Part shown: in pieces, positions 7,954 to 17,637 of the stretch
How the letters are laid out: each line of letters opens with the position of its first letter
How positions within the stretch are numbered: the stretch's first letter is position 1
DNA from: an uncultured Anaerococcus sp.
GTDB lineage: Bacteria > Bacillota_A > Clostridia > Tissierellales > Peptoniphilaceae
Assembly (NCBI GenBank): GCA_902488555.1
Contig: CABTWT010000004.1
Span: 1 to 31,593 of the forward strand
Length of the DNA: 31,593 nucleotides
Direction of reading: 5' to 3'
Notes under the pieces: model-generated
The model's input: the letters and a program-made list of their open reading frames with translations, nothing else
Database searches by the model: none
What the model was told of the DNA's origin: nothing
Program-made: the position numbers and the translations under genes

Positions 7954-9147
7954 TTATTCTAAGATTTTAGAAACAACGCCTGATGCAACTGTTCTTCCAC
8001 CTTCACGAATTGCAAATCTTAATCCTTCGTCCATTGCTATTGGTGTTATTAGGGTTACTGTGAATGTTGCATTATCTCCTGGCATTACCATTTCTGTTCC
8101 TTCTGGTAATTGGATATCTCCTGTTACGTCTGTTGTTCTGAAGTAGAATTGTGGTCTGTAGCCGTTAAAGAATGGTGTGTGTCTTCCGCCTTCTTCTTTT
8201 GTTAGTACGTATACTTCTGCTTCGAATTTTGTGTGGGGATGTATTGAGTTTGGTGCTGCTAATACTTGTCCTCTTTCGATTTCGTTTCTTTGTACTCCTC
8301 TTAGTAGGGCTCCGATGTTGTCTCCGGCTTCTGCTTGGTCTAGTTGTTTTTTGAACATTTCTACTCCGGTTACTACTACGGATCTCTTTTCGTTTGTTAG
8401 TCCTACGATTTCTACTGTGTCGCCTACTTTTACTGTTCCTCTTTCTACTCTTCCTGTTGCTACTGTTCCTCTTCCTGTGATGGAGAAGATGTCTTCTACT
8501 GGCATTAGGAATGGATGGTCTACATCTCTTGCTGGTGTTGGAATGTATTTGTCTACTTCTTCCATTAGTTTTATGATTTTATCTCCCCATTCTCCGTCTG
8601 GATCTTCTAGGGCTTTTAGGGCTGAGCCTACTACTATTGGTGTGTTGTCTCCATCAAAATCATATTCTGATAGTAAGTCTCTTACTTCCATTTCTACTAG
8701 TTCGATTAGTTCTGGGTCGTCTACTTGGTCTTCTTTGTTTAAGAATACTACGATTTTTGGTACCCCTACTTGTCTTGCTAGTAGGATGTGTTCTCTTGTT
8801 TGTGGCATTGGTCCGTCTGCTGCACTTACTACTAGGATTGCTCCGTCCATTTGGGCTGCTCCTGTTATCATGTTCTTTACGTAGTCGGCGTGGCCTGGAC
8901 AGTCTACGTGTGCGTAGTGACGGTTTGGTGTTTCATATTCTACGTGAGATGTTGAGATTGTGATTCCTCTTTCTCTTTCTTCTGGTGCCTTGTCTATGTG
9001 GGCATAGTCTATGAATTCTCCGCTGCCGTATCTCTTATTTAATACTAATGTTATTGCTGCTGTTAATGTTGTTTTACCGTGGTCAACGTGGCCTATTGTT
9101 CCTACGTTAACGTGAGGTTTATTTCTTTCAAATTTTGCTTTTGCCAT
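7954..9147 (-). CDS. tuf: Elongation factor Tu
   Basis: EF-Tu is the cytosolic GTPase that brings aminoacyl-tRNA to the ribosomal A site. The 397-residue length is normal. GTPase motifs are intact: GHVDHGKT (19-26), RGITI (60-64), DCPGHADY (82-89), NKED (137-140, where many species have NKCD) and SAL near 175. Domains 2 and 3 follow, with [14 protein letters not shown] near 225 and the C-terminal GGRTVASGV. The start ATG at 9147 follows AGGAGG. It is the last gene of the str operon, 17 bases after fusA, with a strong terminator downstream. Its codon use is odd: the central part prefers CTA for leucine and C- or A-ending codons (GAC, AAC, ATC, ACA), whereas fusA, rpsG and rpsL use CTT/TTA and many T-ending codons. 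Both ends of the gene look more like its neighbours. This could reflect high-expression codon selection or gene conversion from a second tuf copy. Confidence 0.98.
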   Translation of the reverse strand: MAKAKFERNKPHVNVGTIGHVDHGKTTLTAAITLVLNKRYGSGEFIDYAHIDKAPEERERGITISTSHVEYETPNRHYAHVDCPGHADYVKNMITGAAQMDGAILVVSAADGPMPQTREHILLARQVGVPKIVVFLNKEDQVDDPELIELVEMEVRDLLSEYDFDGDNTPIVVGSALKALEDPDGEWGDKIIKLMEEVDKYIPTPARDVDHPFLMPVEDIFSITGRGTVATGRVERGTVKVGDTVEIVGLTNEKRSVVVTGVEMFKKQLDQAEAGDNIGALLRGVQRNEIERGQVLAAPNSIHPHTKFEAEVYVLTKEEGGRHTPFFNGYRPQFYFRTTDVTGDIQLPEGTEMVMPGDNATFTVTLITPIAMDEGLRFAIREGGRTVASGVVSKILE

Positions 9148-9164
9148 AATTTTCCTCCTAAGAT

Positions 9165-11240
9165 TTATTTATCTTTTTTATCTCCTAAAACTTCTTCTGC
9201 AATTGACTTAGGAACTTCTTCGTAATGGTCAAATTGCATTGAATAGTTTGCTCTACCTTGTGTGTTTGAACGTAAACTTGTTGCATAGCCAAACATTTCA
9301 GCTAATGGTACATATGAAGTTACGATTTGTGCACCTGCCACAAGTTCCATACCTTCCATTCTTCCACGTCTAGAATTTATATCTCCAATTACATCACCCA
9401 TATATTCTTCAGGTGTAGTAATTTCAACTTTCATAACTGGTTCAAGTAATACTGGACCTGCCTTTGCCATTGCATCTCTAAGAGCCATTGAGCCGGCTAT
9501 CTTAAATGCCATTTCTGATGAATCGACTTCGTGGTAAGAACCGTCATATAATGTTACCTTTAAGTCAAGAACTTCGTATCCACCTAATATACCTGATTGT
9601 AAGGCTTCTTCAATACCTTGTTGAGTAGGTCCAATAAATTCTTTTGGAATTGCTCCACCAACAATTGCATTTTCAAATACAAATCCTTGTCCATCTTTTA
9701 AAGGTTCAATTTTTATCTTAGCGTGACCATATTGTCCACGTCCACCTGATTGACGTACATATTTACCTTCACCTTCAGCAGGCTTAGTAATAGATTCTCT
9801 GTAAGACACTTGTGGGTTACCAATATTAGCTTCAACTTTAAATTCTCTTAACAATCTATCAACGATAATATCTAAGTGAAGTTCTCCCATACCTGCAATA
9901 ATTGTTTGACCTGTTTCTTCATTTGTATATGTTCTGAAGGTTGGGTCTTCTTCTGCTAATTTTTGAAGAGCTATTGCCATCTTATCTTGAGATGCTTTAG
10001 TTTTTGGTTCAATAGCTACTGAAATAACTGGTTCTGGGAATTCCATCTTTTCAAGAATTACTTGGCTTTTTTCATCACATAAAGTATCCCCAGTAGTTGT
10101 ATCTTTTAAACCTACAGCAGCTGCAATTTCACCTGCATAAATTTCATCAATTTCAGTTCTCTTATTAGCATGCATTTGTAGGATTCTTCCGATTCTTTCA
10201 CGCTTACCCTTTGTAGAGTTAGTTACATAGCTTCCAGCTTTTAGAACTCCAGAATATACTCTAAAATATGCTAGTTTACCAACATATGGGTCAGTAACAA
10301 TTTTAAATGCAAGTGCTGAGAATGGTTCGTCATCAGATGCGTGACGTTCTACCGGATTTCCTTGAAGATCTGTTCCTTCAATCGGTGGTACATCAAGTGG
10401 AGCTGGAAGATAATCAATAACTGCATCAAGTAGTAATTGAACTCCCTTGTTTTTATAGGATGAACCACAAAGTACTGGAGTTAATTTAACTGCTAGAGTT
10501 CCTTTTCTAAGAGCTCTTTTAATAAGTTCTTCAGAAATTTCTTCTCCTTCAAGATACTTATCCATAAGCTCATCATCGAAGTCTGCAGCCTTTTCTATCA
10601 TCTTATCTCTGTATTCATTTGCTAAATCTAAATATTCTTCAGGAATATCAGTTTTATCTATAACTTCACCTAAATCATCAGTATAAATTTCAGCTTCCAT
10701 TCTAACTAAGTCAATCATACCGATAAACTTATCTTCTGCTCCCATCGGTATTTGAATGGCTACAGGATTTGCGTGTAGTTTCTTTTCAATAGTGTTAACT
10801 GATCTAAAGAAATCAGCTCCTGTAACATCCATTTTGTTTATATGACATATTCTTGGAACATGGTACTTATCAGCTTGTCTCCAAACTGTTTCTGATTGTG
10901 GTTCTACACCTGATTTGGCATCAAAAAGTGCAACAGCTCCGTCAAGAACTCTTAAAGATCTTTCAACTTCAACTGTAAAGTCAACGTGTCCAGGAGTGTC
11001 TATAATATTTAATCTATAGCCTTTCCAATAGCAAGTTGTTGCTGCAGAAGTAATTGTGATACCTCTTTCTTGCTCTTGTTCCATCCAGTCCATTTGAGCT
11101 GCACCTTCGTGAGTTTCACCTATCTTATGAATTTTTCCAGCATAAAATAAGATACGTTCAGTAGTTGTAGTTTTACCAGCATCAATATGTGCCATGATAC
11201 CTATATTTCTAACTTTTTTTAATGGTATCTCTCTAGGCAT
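9165..11240 (-). CDS. fusA: Elongation factor G
   Basis: EF-G is the GTPase that drives translocation on the ribosome and, with RRF, ribosome recycling. The 691-residue length is usual. Motifs: AHIDAGKT (17-24), GITIT (60-64), DTPGHVDF (81-88) and NKMD (135-138); then domain II, and the C-terminal region with [10 protein letters not shown] and GRMEGMELV, typical of domains IV and V. The start ATG at 11240 follows GGGAGG. It lies 21 bases after rpsG and 17 before tuf, so it is co-transcribed in the str operon. Nothing suggests truncation. Confidence 0.98.
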   Translation of the reverse strand: MPREIPLKKVRNIGIMAHIDAGKTTTTERILFYAGKIHKIGETHEGAAQMDWMEQEQERGITITSAATTCYWKGYRLNIIDTPGHVDFTVEVERSLRVLDGAVALFDAKSGVEPQSETVWRQADKYHVPRICHINKMDVTGADFFRSVNTIEKKLHANPVAIQIPMGAEDKFIGMIDLVRMEAEIYTDDLGEVIDKTDIPEEYLDLANEYRDKMIEKAADFDDELMDKYLEGEEISEELIKRALRKGTLAVKLTPVLCGSSYKNKGVQLLLDAVIDYLPAPLDVPPIEGTDLQGNPVERHASDDEPFSALAFKIVTDPYVGKLAYFRVYSGVLKAGSYVTNSTKGKRERIGRILQMHANKRTEIDEIYAGEIAAAVGLKDTTTGDTLCDEKSQVILEKMEFPEPVISVAIEPKTKASQDKMAIALQKLAEEDPTFRTYTNEETGQTIIAGMGELHLDIIVDRLLREFKVEANIGNPQVSYRESITKPAEGEGKYVRQSGGRGQYGHAKIKIEPLKDGQGFVFENAIVGGAIPKEFIGPTQQGIEEALQSGILGGYEVLDLKVTLYDGSYHEVDSSEMAFKIAGSMALRDAMAKAGPVLLEPVMKVEITTPEEYMGDVIGDINSRRGRMEGMELVAGAQIVTSYVPLAEMFGYATSLRSNTQGRANYSMQFDHYEEVPKSIAEEVLGDKKDK

Positions 11241-11261
11241 GCTTTTCCTCCCTTATATCCA

Positions 11262-11732
11262 TTACCATCTATAGTGAGCAAAGGCCTTGTTAGCTTCCGC
11301 TGTCCTATGCATTTCTTCTTTTCTCTTAACGCTGCCGCCTAAATTATTTGAGGCATCAAGAATTTCTTTTGCAAGTCTATCATCCATAGTGTGTTCTCCT
11401 CTGGCTCTTGCATATTTAACCAACCATCTAAGTCCTAAAGTTTGACGTCTTTCTGGTCTAACTTCCATAGGAACTTGATATGTTGCTCCACCAATTCTTC
11501 TACCTTTAACTTCTAGAACAGGCATTACATTATTTAAAGCTTTATAAAAAACTTCTATGGCCTCTTCACCTGTTTGTTCGGCAATCTTTTCCATTGCGCT
11601 ATATACAATTCTTTGAGCAGTTCCCTTTTTTCCATCTAACATGACGTTATTTATTAGTTTTGTGATAACAACATCATCATAAACAGGATCGGCCATAACT
11701 TCTCTTTTTTGTATGTGTCCTTTTCTTGGCAT
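11262..11732 (-). CDS. rpsG: 30S ribosomal protein S7
   Basis: S7 nucleates assembly of the 30S head and binds the 3' domain of 16S rRNA near the E site. At 156 residues it has full family length. It starts [20 protein letters not shown] and contains [13 protein letters not shown] and [11 protein letters not shown], both hallmark stretches, and ends in HYRW. A GGAGGG ribosome binding site precedes ATG 11732. The 87 bases between rpsL and rpsG contain an imperfect inverted repeat (AGAATCTATA opposite TATATATTCT, about 11791-11818). In Escherichia coli this gap is where S7 represses its own operon; similar control here is only a possibility. Confidence 0.98.
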   Translation of the reverse strand: MPRKGHIQKREVMADPVYDDVVITKLINNVMLDGKKGTAQRIVYSAMEKIAEQTGEEAIEVFYKALNNVMPVLEVKGRRIGGATYQVPMEVRPERRQTLGLRWLVKYARARGEHTMDDRLAKEILDASNNLGGSVKRKEEMHRTAEANKAFAHYRW

Positions 11733-11819
11733 AACTTCCCTCCTTAACCATTTAGTAATTCACTGGTACTCGGTTTGTCCCGTTTGCTAAGAATCTATAA
11801 AAAAATCTATATATTCTCA

Positions 11820-12233
11820 TTAATTTTTAGGCTTCTTTGTACCGTATTTAGATCTTGCTTGCTTTCTATCAGTTACACCTGCAGTATCAAGTGTACCTCT
11901 GATTATATGGTATCTAACACCTGGTAAGTCTTTAACTCTTCCACCACGGATTAAAACAACACTGTGTTCTTGAAGATTATGTCCGATTCCAGGAATATAA
12001 GCCATAACTTCATATCCATTAGTCAAACGAACTCTGGCTACTTTTCTTAAAGCTGAATTAGGTTTCTTTGGTGTTACTGTTCTAACCGCTATACAAACTC
12101 CTCTTTTTTGTGGAGAATTAGCTTCTGTTTCAGTTTTCTTCAAAGTATCATAGTTCACATCAAGTGCTGGTGATTTAGATTTAGTATGAATCTTTTTTCT
12201 ACCATTTTTGACAAGTTGATTAATTGTTGGCAT
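11820..12233 (-). CDS. rpsL: 30S ribosomal protein S12
   Basis: S12 sits at the decoding centre and helps control accuracy. I place the start at ATG 12233 ([14 protein letters not shown]), eight bases after AGGAGG, giving 137 residues; an in-phase ATG at 12263 would add ten residues not found in the family and lacks a ribosome binding site. The conserved streptomycin-related lysines are present in [12 protein letters not shown] and [16 protein letters not shown], so the known resistance substitutions at those lysines are absent. It is the first gene of the str operon, behind the promoter at 12311-12339 and a leader hairpin. Confidence 0.98.
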   Translation of the reverse strand: MPTINQLVKNGRKKIHTKSKSPALDVNYDTLKKTETEANSPQKRGVCIAVRTVTPKKPNSALRKVARVRLTNGYEVMAYIPGIGHNLQEHSVVLIRGGRVKDLPGVRYHIIRGTLDTAGVTDRKQARSKYGTKKPKN

Positions 12234-12266
12234 TCGTGCACCTCCTATAAATAAATTGTACATTTT

Positions 12267-12292
12267 TTAAGACTACCTAGAGGTAGTCTTAA
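12267..12292. promoter_or_regulatory. Hairpin in the rpsL leader
   Basis: A perfect 11-bp inverted repeat, TTAAGACTACC, loop TAGA, GGTAGTCTTAA, lies between the predicted transcription start (about 12304) and the rpsL ribosome binding site. In the rpsL direction it is followed by A, not T, so it is not an intrinsic terminator. It could be a site for autogenous control, mRNA stability or a DNA-binding protein. Confidence 0.55.
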
Positions 12293-12310
12293 TCTCCTAA
12301 ATACTGTATA

Positions 12311-12339
12311 ATTCTACCACCAAATAGCTTATCTGTCAA
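12311..12339 (-). promoter_or_regulatory. Promoter of the str operon
   Basis: Minus strand: TTGACA (12334-12339), 17-base spacer, TAGAAT (12311-12316). The -35 is a perfect consensus match and the spacing is ideal. The predicted start is near 12304. Confidence 0.8.
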
Positions 12340-12464
12340 TTGAATTTTGGTAAACTTATAATTTATTCATATTAAATTTTATTATTTTAAAATTTTTATT
12401 ATTATTTTTTATATTTTTTTATAATTCTACTGATATATTTGTAAAAATTTTTAATTATTTATTT

Positions 12465-12477
12465 TATAATGTATAAT
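12465..12477 (+). promoter_or_regulatory. Candidate -10 elements of the SLH-protein gene
   Basis: Two TATAAT hexamers (12465-12470 and 12472-12477) lie 25-37 bases before the ATG at 12502, downstream of about 100 bases of very AT-rich DNA that could act as an UP element. No good -35 is seen at the right spacing. Confidence 0.35.
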
Positions 12478-12501
12478 AACATTATAAATGGAGGTTATAT
12501 A

Positions 12502-13890
12502 ATGAAAATTAACAAAAAAATCGCAGCAGGTGCACTTACACTTGCAATGCTTTCAACTTCTATCTCTTCTGTTTTTGCTTTTAATTTACCAAAAGTAGAT
12601 AAGGCAATAAACAATTCTCAAAAAATAGATGTTTTAAAGAAGGCAAATTTAATCCATGGCTATGCAGATGGAAGTTTAGGTCTTGACAAAAGCTTAACTA
12701 GATCAGAACTTACTACTCTTATAGTTTTTGCTATAGGTGAAGACAAAAAGGCTGAAAGTCTTAAAAATGAAGAAAGTCCATTCAAGGATGTCGATAAGAA
12801 ATATTGGGCTAATGGTATCATTAAAGTTGGTGTTGAAGTAAAAAATGCCAAGGGTCTCAAATTAATTCACGGTTATCCAGATCAAACTTTCAAAGGCGAA
12901 AATAAAATAACTTATGCTGAACTTCTAACAATTCTTGATATTTTAAAATCAGACAAGATTGATGAAAAAGCTGCAAAAGATGCTTCTTGGCCAAAAGATT
13001 GGATTAAATGGGCTGAAGAACTTAAAATTATTGGAAAAGATAGCGGAATTGAAATAAAAGATTACAATAAGGAAGCTAACAGAAATGATGCTTTCGTTCT
13101 TTTATATAATACCTTAGCTTCAGAAATTTCTGAAAAGAAAGAAGATAAGAAAGAAGATAAATCAAACATTGAAGGTGTTAAAAAAGATGTTAAAGCTTAT
13201 TTAGAAGCACTTGATAAAAATAATGTTCTTGTAACTTTAAATTCTGTTGCAGGAGATGATGGATTTGAAGGAAGAATTCCTAAAAAATCTAAGGCTTATG
13301 ATGAACTTTCTTCTGCCATAGATAAGGCTAAAGCTCTTCTTGCAAAGAAAGAACTTACTAGCGATGAAGAAAAAGAATTAATAAATCTTCAACCAAAACT
13401 TCATGAAAAGAAGGATAAGTTAACAAAAGGTCTTGCAGAACTTGCTTCTAATTTTGTTGTTGATTGGCATGTAATGGGCGATCGTGATTTTAAGGCAACA
13501 CACGGTAAATCTTATACTGAACTTAAAGATAATCAAATTAAAATTGAATCTAAAGCTACTACCTTAGCTGAAGATAAAGTTAAAATCGGTCTTGCAGTTG
13601 TTAAATCAAATGATTACGAAAACGCAAAAGTTGATGCAGTTTCTGGTTCAACACCAAAATATGAAAAATCTAAACTTGATAAAAAATTCTATGATGTTAC
13701 AAGAACTGCAACAGGATTTTTAATCACACTAAAAACTAATGAAGCAGGTTTTGATGAAGCTATGAAAGATGTTAAAATCATTAAACCTGTTGTTAAGGTT
13801 ACTTTAGCTGAAACTACAGCAAAACGTGGTGACAAAGAAGTTAAAGCTGTAACTGAAATTGAAAATGGAGATTTAGTATTTGTAAAATAA
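12502..13890 (+). CDS. Secreted SLH-domain surface protein
   Basis: The start is ATG 12502 (MKINKKIAAG), behind GGAGG; an upstream in-phase ATG at 12469 would place extra residues before a normal signal peptide. The product has 462 residues. Residues 1-27 are a signal peptide ending near VFAF. Three SLH modules follow: about 35-85 (NLIHGYADGSLGLDKSLTR), 90-150 (PFKDVDKKYWANG, then LIHGYPDQTFKGENKITYAE) and 155-205 (WPKDWIKWAEELKIIG). SLH modules typically bind pyruvylated wall polymer and hold proteins at the surface. A lysine/glutamate linker precedes a C-terminal half of no recognised family, containing predicted helices and FVVDWHVMGDRDFKATHGKS. It is divergent from rpsL and convergent with rpoC, has its own terminator, and interrupts the usual rpoC-rpsL neighbourhood. 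The anchoring role is well supported; the function of the C-terminal half is unknown. Confidence 0.85.
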   Translation: MKINKKIAAGALTLAMLSTSISSVFAFNLPKVDKAINNSQKIDVLKKANLIHGYADGSLGLDKSLTRSELTTLIVFAIGEDKKAESLKNEESPFKDVDKKYWANGIIKVGVEVKNAKGLKLIHGYPDQTFKGENKITYAELLTILDILKSDKIDEKAAKDASWPKDWIKWAEELKIIGKDSGIEIKDYNKEANRNDAFVLLYNTLASEISEKKEDKKEDKSNIEGVKKDVKAYLEALDKNNVLVTLNSVAGDDGFEGRIPKKSKAYDELSSAIDKAKALLAKKELTSDEEKELINLQPKLHEKKDKLTKGLAELASNFVVDWHVMGDRDFKATHGKSYTELKDNQIKIESKATTLAEDKVKIGLAVVKSNDYENAKVDAVSGSTPKYEKSKLDKKFYDVTRTATGFLITLKTNEAGFDEAMKDVKIIKPVVKVTLAETTAKRGDKEVKAVTEIENGDLVFVK

Positions 13891-13908
13891 GTATTAATTT
13901 CTTATATT

Positions 13909-13934
13909 GAGAACCCTAAGGGGTTCTCTTTTTT
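13909..13934 (+). terminator. Terminator of the SLH-protein gene
   Basis: GAGAACCC, loop TAAG, GGGTTCTC, followed by TTTTTT, 18 bases after the stop codon. Confidence 0.93.
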
Positions 13935-13988
13935 ACTTTGCAAAAACTTATACTTTTAAATAAGCATTATTATAAAAATTTATATACA

Positions 13989-14020
13989 TAAAAAAGGAAT
14001 GGTCAAAAGTAACCATTCCT
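13989..14020 (-). terminator. Terminator of rpoBC
   Basis: Minus strand: AGGAATGGT, eight-base loop, ACCATTCCT, followed by TTTTTTAT, just after the rpoC stop. It faces the terminator of the convergent SLH gene. Confidence 0.92.
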
Positions 14021-14038
14021 CTAAATTTATTAATTTTC

Positions 14039-17000
14039 TTATTCTTCTTCACTTGTAGCTTCGACTAAGTCCTTCTTTTCTATAATTTCTGAATTTTCCA
14101 AAATATTATATTTTTCTTTAACTTCATCTGAAACTCCGATTTGAACTTTAGAATTTTTTCTTGCTCCAGTACCTGCTGGTATAAGTTGACCTATAATTAT
14201 ATTTTCCTTAAGACCTTGTAGGGTATCTTCTTTTCCTTTAATTGCTGCATCTGTCAATACTCTTGTAGTTTCTTGGAAAGATGCTGCTGATAGGAATGAA
14301 TCTGTTGCAAGAGATGCTTTAGTTATACCTAATAAATTAACTTGACCTTGTGCTGGTCTAAGCCCTTTTTCTTCCATTTCTTTGTTTACGGAAATAAATT
14401 CATTCTTTTCAACTAAAGAACCCGGTAATAAATCTGTATCGCCAGCATCATCTATCTTATATTTTGATAGCATCTGTCTGACTACAATTTCTATATGCTT
14501 ATCGTTGATATCAACACCTTGAAGTCTATATACTCTTTGAACTTCCCTAACTATATATTCTTCAACACCTTTAGCACCCTTAACTCTTAAAAGGTCTTGT
14601 GGATATACAGAACCTTGAGTTAATTCGTCACCTGCATCAACAAAATCTCCGGATTTAACTTTAAGCCTTGCACCATAAACCACATTATAGGCATCTTTAA
14701 GTCCATCAGTTGTAGTAATAATAATTTCTTTTTTCTTATTAGTTTCTTTTATTTCGACTTCCCCAGCATGTTCAGCAATCATTGCAAGACCTTTTGGTTT
14801 TCTTGCTTCAAAAAGTTCTTCAACTCTAGGAAGACCTTGAGTGATATCTGCTGCTTGAGCTACACCACCTGTATGGAATGTTCTCATTGTTAATTGGGTA
14901 CCAGGTTCGCCTATTGATTGAGCTGCTATAACTCCAACTGCTTCTCCTATGCCAACCTCATTTCCTGTAGCTAAGTTTCTTCCATAGCAGTGAGCACAAA
15001 CGCCCTTCTTAGATTTACATACCAATACTGATCTTACCTTAACTTCAGTAATTCCTGCGTCTACAATTCTATCTGCATCTTCATCAGAAATTTCTGTATT
15101 TTCTTTTACAAGAACTTCGCCTGTATTTGGATCAATAATATCTTCAAAGGCATATCTTCCAGCTATTCTATCAGCAAGATTTTCAATGACTTCTTTTCCA
15201 TCTTTGAAAGCACGGGCAACTATATATTGGTCAGTATGACAATCTTCTTCTTGAATTATTATTTGTTGAGAAACATCAACAAGTCTTCTTGTCAGATAAC
15301 CTGAGTCGGCAGTTCTTAGTGCTGTATCTGCAAGACCTTTTCTAGATCCGTGGGCAGACATATAAAATTCCAACACACTAAGTCCTTCTCTAAAGTTTGA
15401 TGTTATAGGTACTTCTATTGTCCTTCCTGACGGTGAAGCCATAAGACCACGCATACCTGCTAATTGTCTGATTTGGTTTTTAGAACCTCTGGCTCCTGAA
15501 TCAGCCATAATATAAATATTATTTAATCTATCAAAGCCTTTCATAACATCATCTGTTAAGTCATCAGTAGCCTTATTCCAGATATCAATAACTTTTTCAT
15601 ATCTTTCATCATCAGATATAAGACCACGTCTATAGGCTTTTTCATATTTCTCTACTTCTTTTTGAGCTGCTTCCAAAATTTTAGGTTTAGATTCTGGAAT
15701 TTGAACATCTCCCATTGATATTGAAATTGCTCCTATAGTAGAGTAATGATATCCATAAGATTTTATATTATCAAGAAGTTTTGCTGTTTCTATATTTCCA
15801 TGTTTCTTGTAAGTTCTTTCAATTATTACTGCCAAAAGTTTTTTATCTATGACTTGGTCAACTTCAAGAGAATATTTATCTTCATCTCTGTTTACAAATC
15901 CCAAATCTTGTGGAATAAATTCATTTACAATAAATCTACCAACTGATGAGGCAACAATTTTTCCTCTCTTGTCATCTTCTCCTGCAAATCTTCTCACTTT
16001 TACATGAGCTTGTAGATGTAAGAATCCACAGTAATATGCCTTCATCATTTCATCGTATGAGCAGAAAACTGATCCATCTCCCTTTAACTTTTCTTTTCTA
16101 TCTAAAGTTAAATAATATGAACCTAAAATCATATCTTGAGTTGGAATGGCAATAGGTTTACCATCCTTTAAGCCCAAAATATTATTTGTAGATAACATCA
16201 AAAGTCTTGCTTCAGCTTGAGCTTCTGTTGATAGTGGAAGGTGGATAGCCATTTGGTCTCCATCAAAATCGGCATTGTAAGCTGTACATGATAATGGGTG
16301 AAGTTTGATCGCCTTTCCTTCAACAAGTACTGGTTCAAAAGCTTGAATACCAAGCCTGTGTAGTGTAGGGGCACGGTTTAATAATACTGGATGGTCTTTA
16401 ATTACATCTTCAAGCACATCCCAAACATCATCCCTAACTCTTTCTACCATTCTTTTAGCAGATTTAATGTTGTGAGCTAAGCCTCTTTTTACAAGTTCTC
16501 TCATGACAAAAGGTTTGAAAAGTTCTAGTGCCATATTCTTAGGAACACCGCATTGATAGAATTTCAAATCAGGTCCTACAACAATTACACTACGTCCTGA
16601 ATAGTCGACACGCTTGCCTAAAAGATTTTGTCTAAATCTACCTTGTTTACCTTTAAGCATTTCTGATAAAGATTTTAATGGTCTGTTACCAGGACCTGTA
16701 ACAGGTCTTCCTCGTCTACCATTATCTATTAGGGCATCAACAGCTTCTTGTAACATTCTCTTTTCATTTCTTACAATGATATCAGGAGCATTAATGTCCA
16801 TTAATTTTTTTAGTCTGTTATTTCTATTGATAATTCTTCTATATAAATCATTTAAATCACTTGTAGCAAATCTGCCACCATCAAGTTGGACCATAGGTCT
16901 TAAATCTGGTGGAATTACAGGAATTGCATCAAGAACCATCCATGTTGGATCATTTCCTGATTGGATAAAAGCATCAATAACTTCAAGCCTTCTTGTGATA

Positions 17001-17620
17001 CGAATTTTCTTTTGACCAGTCGCATTTTCAAGTTCTTCAGTCAATTCATCATTTTCTTTTTGTAAATCAACCTTTGCTAAAAGTTCTTTTATGGCTTCTG
17101 CTCCCATTTTAGCAGTAAATTTATCACCATATTCTCTTTTAAATTCTCTATATTCTACTTCGCTTAGCAGTTGTTTTTCGTAAAGAGTAGTTTGTCCACT
17201 TTCTACCCTTGTAACAACATATGCCGCAAAGTATAAAACTTTTTCCAAAGCTCTTGGACTCATGTCAAGCACAAGACCCATACGTGATGGAATTCCTTTA
17301 AAATACCAAATATGGGAAACAGGAGCTGCAAGCTCAATATGACCCATTCTTTCACGTCTAACCTTGGCCTTTGTAACTTCTACTCCGCATTTTTCGCAGA
17401 CTACACCCTTATATCTAACTCTTTTATATTTTCCACAGGCACATTCCCAGTCCTTTGTAGGTCCAAAAATCTTTTCGCAGAATAAACCTTCCTTTTCTGG
17501 TTTTAATGTCCTGTAATTAATTGTTTCAGGTTTTTTTACTTCTCCATAAGACCATTCTCTGATCTTTTCTGGTGAAGCTAAACCTATTTTAATAGAATGG
17601 AATAATTCGTGTTCGCTCAA
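14039..17620 (-). CDS. rpoC: DNA-directed RNA polymerase subunit beta'
   Basis: Beta' forms the catalytic cleft of RNA polymerase with beta. The length, 1193 residues, is normal for Firmicutes. Visible landmarks: the N-terminal zinc site (CACGKYKR, then [10 protein letters not shown], residues about 60-80), the Mg-binding motif NADFDGDQM near 447-455, the second zinc cysteines ([18 protein letters not shown], about 865-885), and [16 protein letters not shown] in the trigger-loop region near 910. The start codon is TTG (17618-17620), preceded by AAGGAG at good distance; no ATG fits the conserved N-terminus better. It follows rpoB by 17 bases and is co-transcribed with it. The C-terminus is rich in E and ends ATSEEE. 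Confidence 0.98.
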   Translation of the reverse strand: MSEHELFHSIKIGLASPEKIREWSYGEVKKPETINYRTLKPEKEGLFCEKIFGPTKDWECACGKYKRVRYKGVVCEKCGVEVTKAKVRRERMGHIELAAPVSHIWYFKGIPSRMGLVLDMSPRALEKVLYFAAYVVTRVESGQTTLYEKQLLSEVEYREFKREYGDKFTAKMGAEAIKELLAKVDLQKENDELTEELENATGQKKIRITRRLEVIDAFIQSGNDPTWMVLDAIPVIPPDLRPMVQLDGGRFATSDLNDLYRRIINRNNRLKKLMDINAPDIIVRNEKRMLQEAVDALIDNGRRGRPVTGPGNRPLKSLSEMLKGKQGRFRQNLLGKRVDYSGRSVIVVGPDLKFYQCGVPKNMALELFKPFVMRELVKRGLAHNIKSAKRMVERVRDDVWDVLEDVIKDHPVLLNRAPTLHRLGIQAFEPVLVEGKAIKLHPLSCTAYNADFDGDQMAIHLPLSTEAQAEARLLMLSTNNILGLKDGKPIAIPTQDMILGSYYLTLDRKEKLKGDGSVFCSYDEMMKAYYCGFLHLQAHVKVRRFAGEDDKRGKIVASSVGRFIVNEFIPQDLGFVNRDEDKYSLEVDQVIDKKLLAVIIERTYKKHGNIETAKLLDNIKSYGYHYSTIGAISISMGDVQIPESKPKILEAAQKEVEKYEKAYRRGLISDDERYEKVIDIWNKATDDLTDDVMKGFDRLNNIYIMADSGARGSKNQIRQLAGMRGLMASPSGRTIEVPITSNFREGLSVLEFYMSAHGSRKGLADTALRTADSGYLTRRLVDVSQQIIIQEEDCHTDQYIVARAFKDGKEVIENLADRIAGRYAFEDIIDPNTGEVLVKENTEISDEDADRIVDAGITEVKVRSVLVCKSKKGVCAHCYGRNLATGNEVGIGEAVGVIAAQSIGEPGTQLTMRTFHTGGVAQAADITQGLPRVEELFEARKPKGLAMIAEHAGEVEIKETNKKKEIIITTTDGLKDAYNVVYGARLKVKSGDFVDAGDELTQGSVYPQDLLRVKGAKGVEEYIVREVQRVYRLQGVDINDKHIEIVVRQMLSKYKIDDAGDTDLLPGSLVEKNEFISVNKEMEEKGLRPAQGQVNLLGITKASLATDSFLSAASFQETTRVLTDAAIKGKEDTLQGLKENIIIGQLIPAGTGARKNSKVQIGVSDEVKEKYNILENSEIIEKKDLVEATSEEE

Positions 17621-17637
17621 AAGGATACTCCTTTCCC

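Noticed and set aside
8177..8884. A 235-codon open frame antisense to tuf
   Set aside because: It is a by-product of the strong codon bias of tuf on the other strand; it has no ribosome binding site or recognisable domain.
12234..12263. Upstream in-phase ATG for rpsL
   Set aside because: It would add ten residues absent from S12, and AGGAGG is correctly spaced only for ATG 12233.
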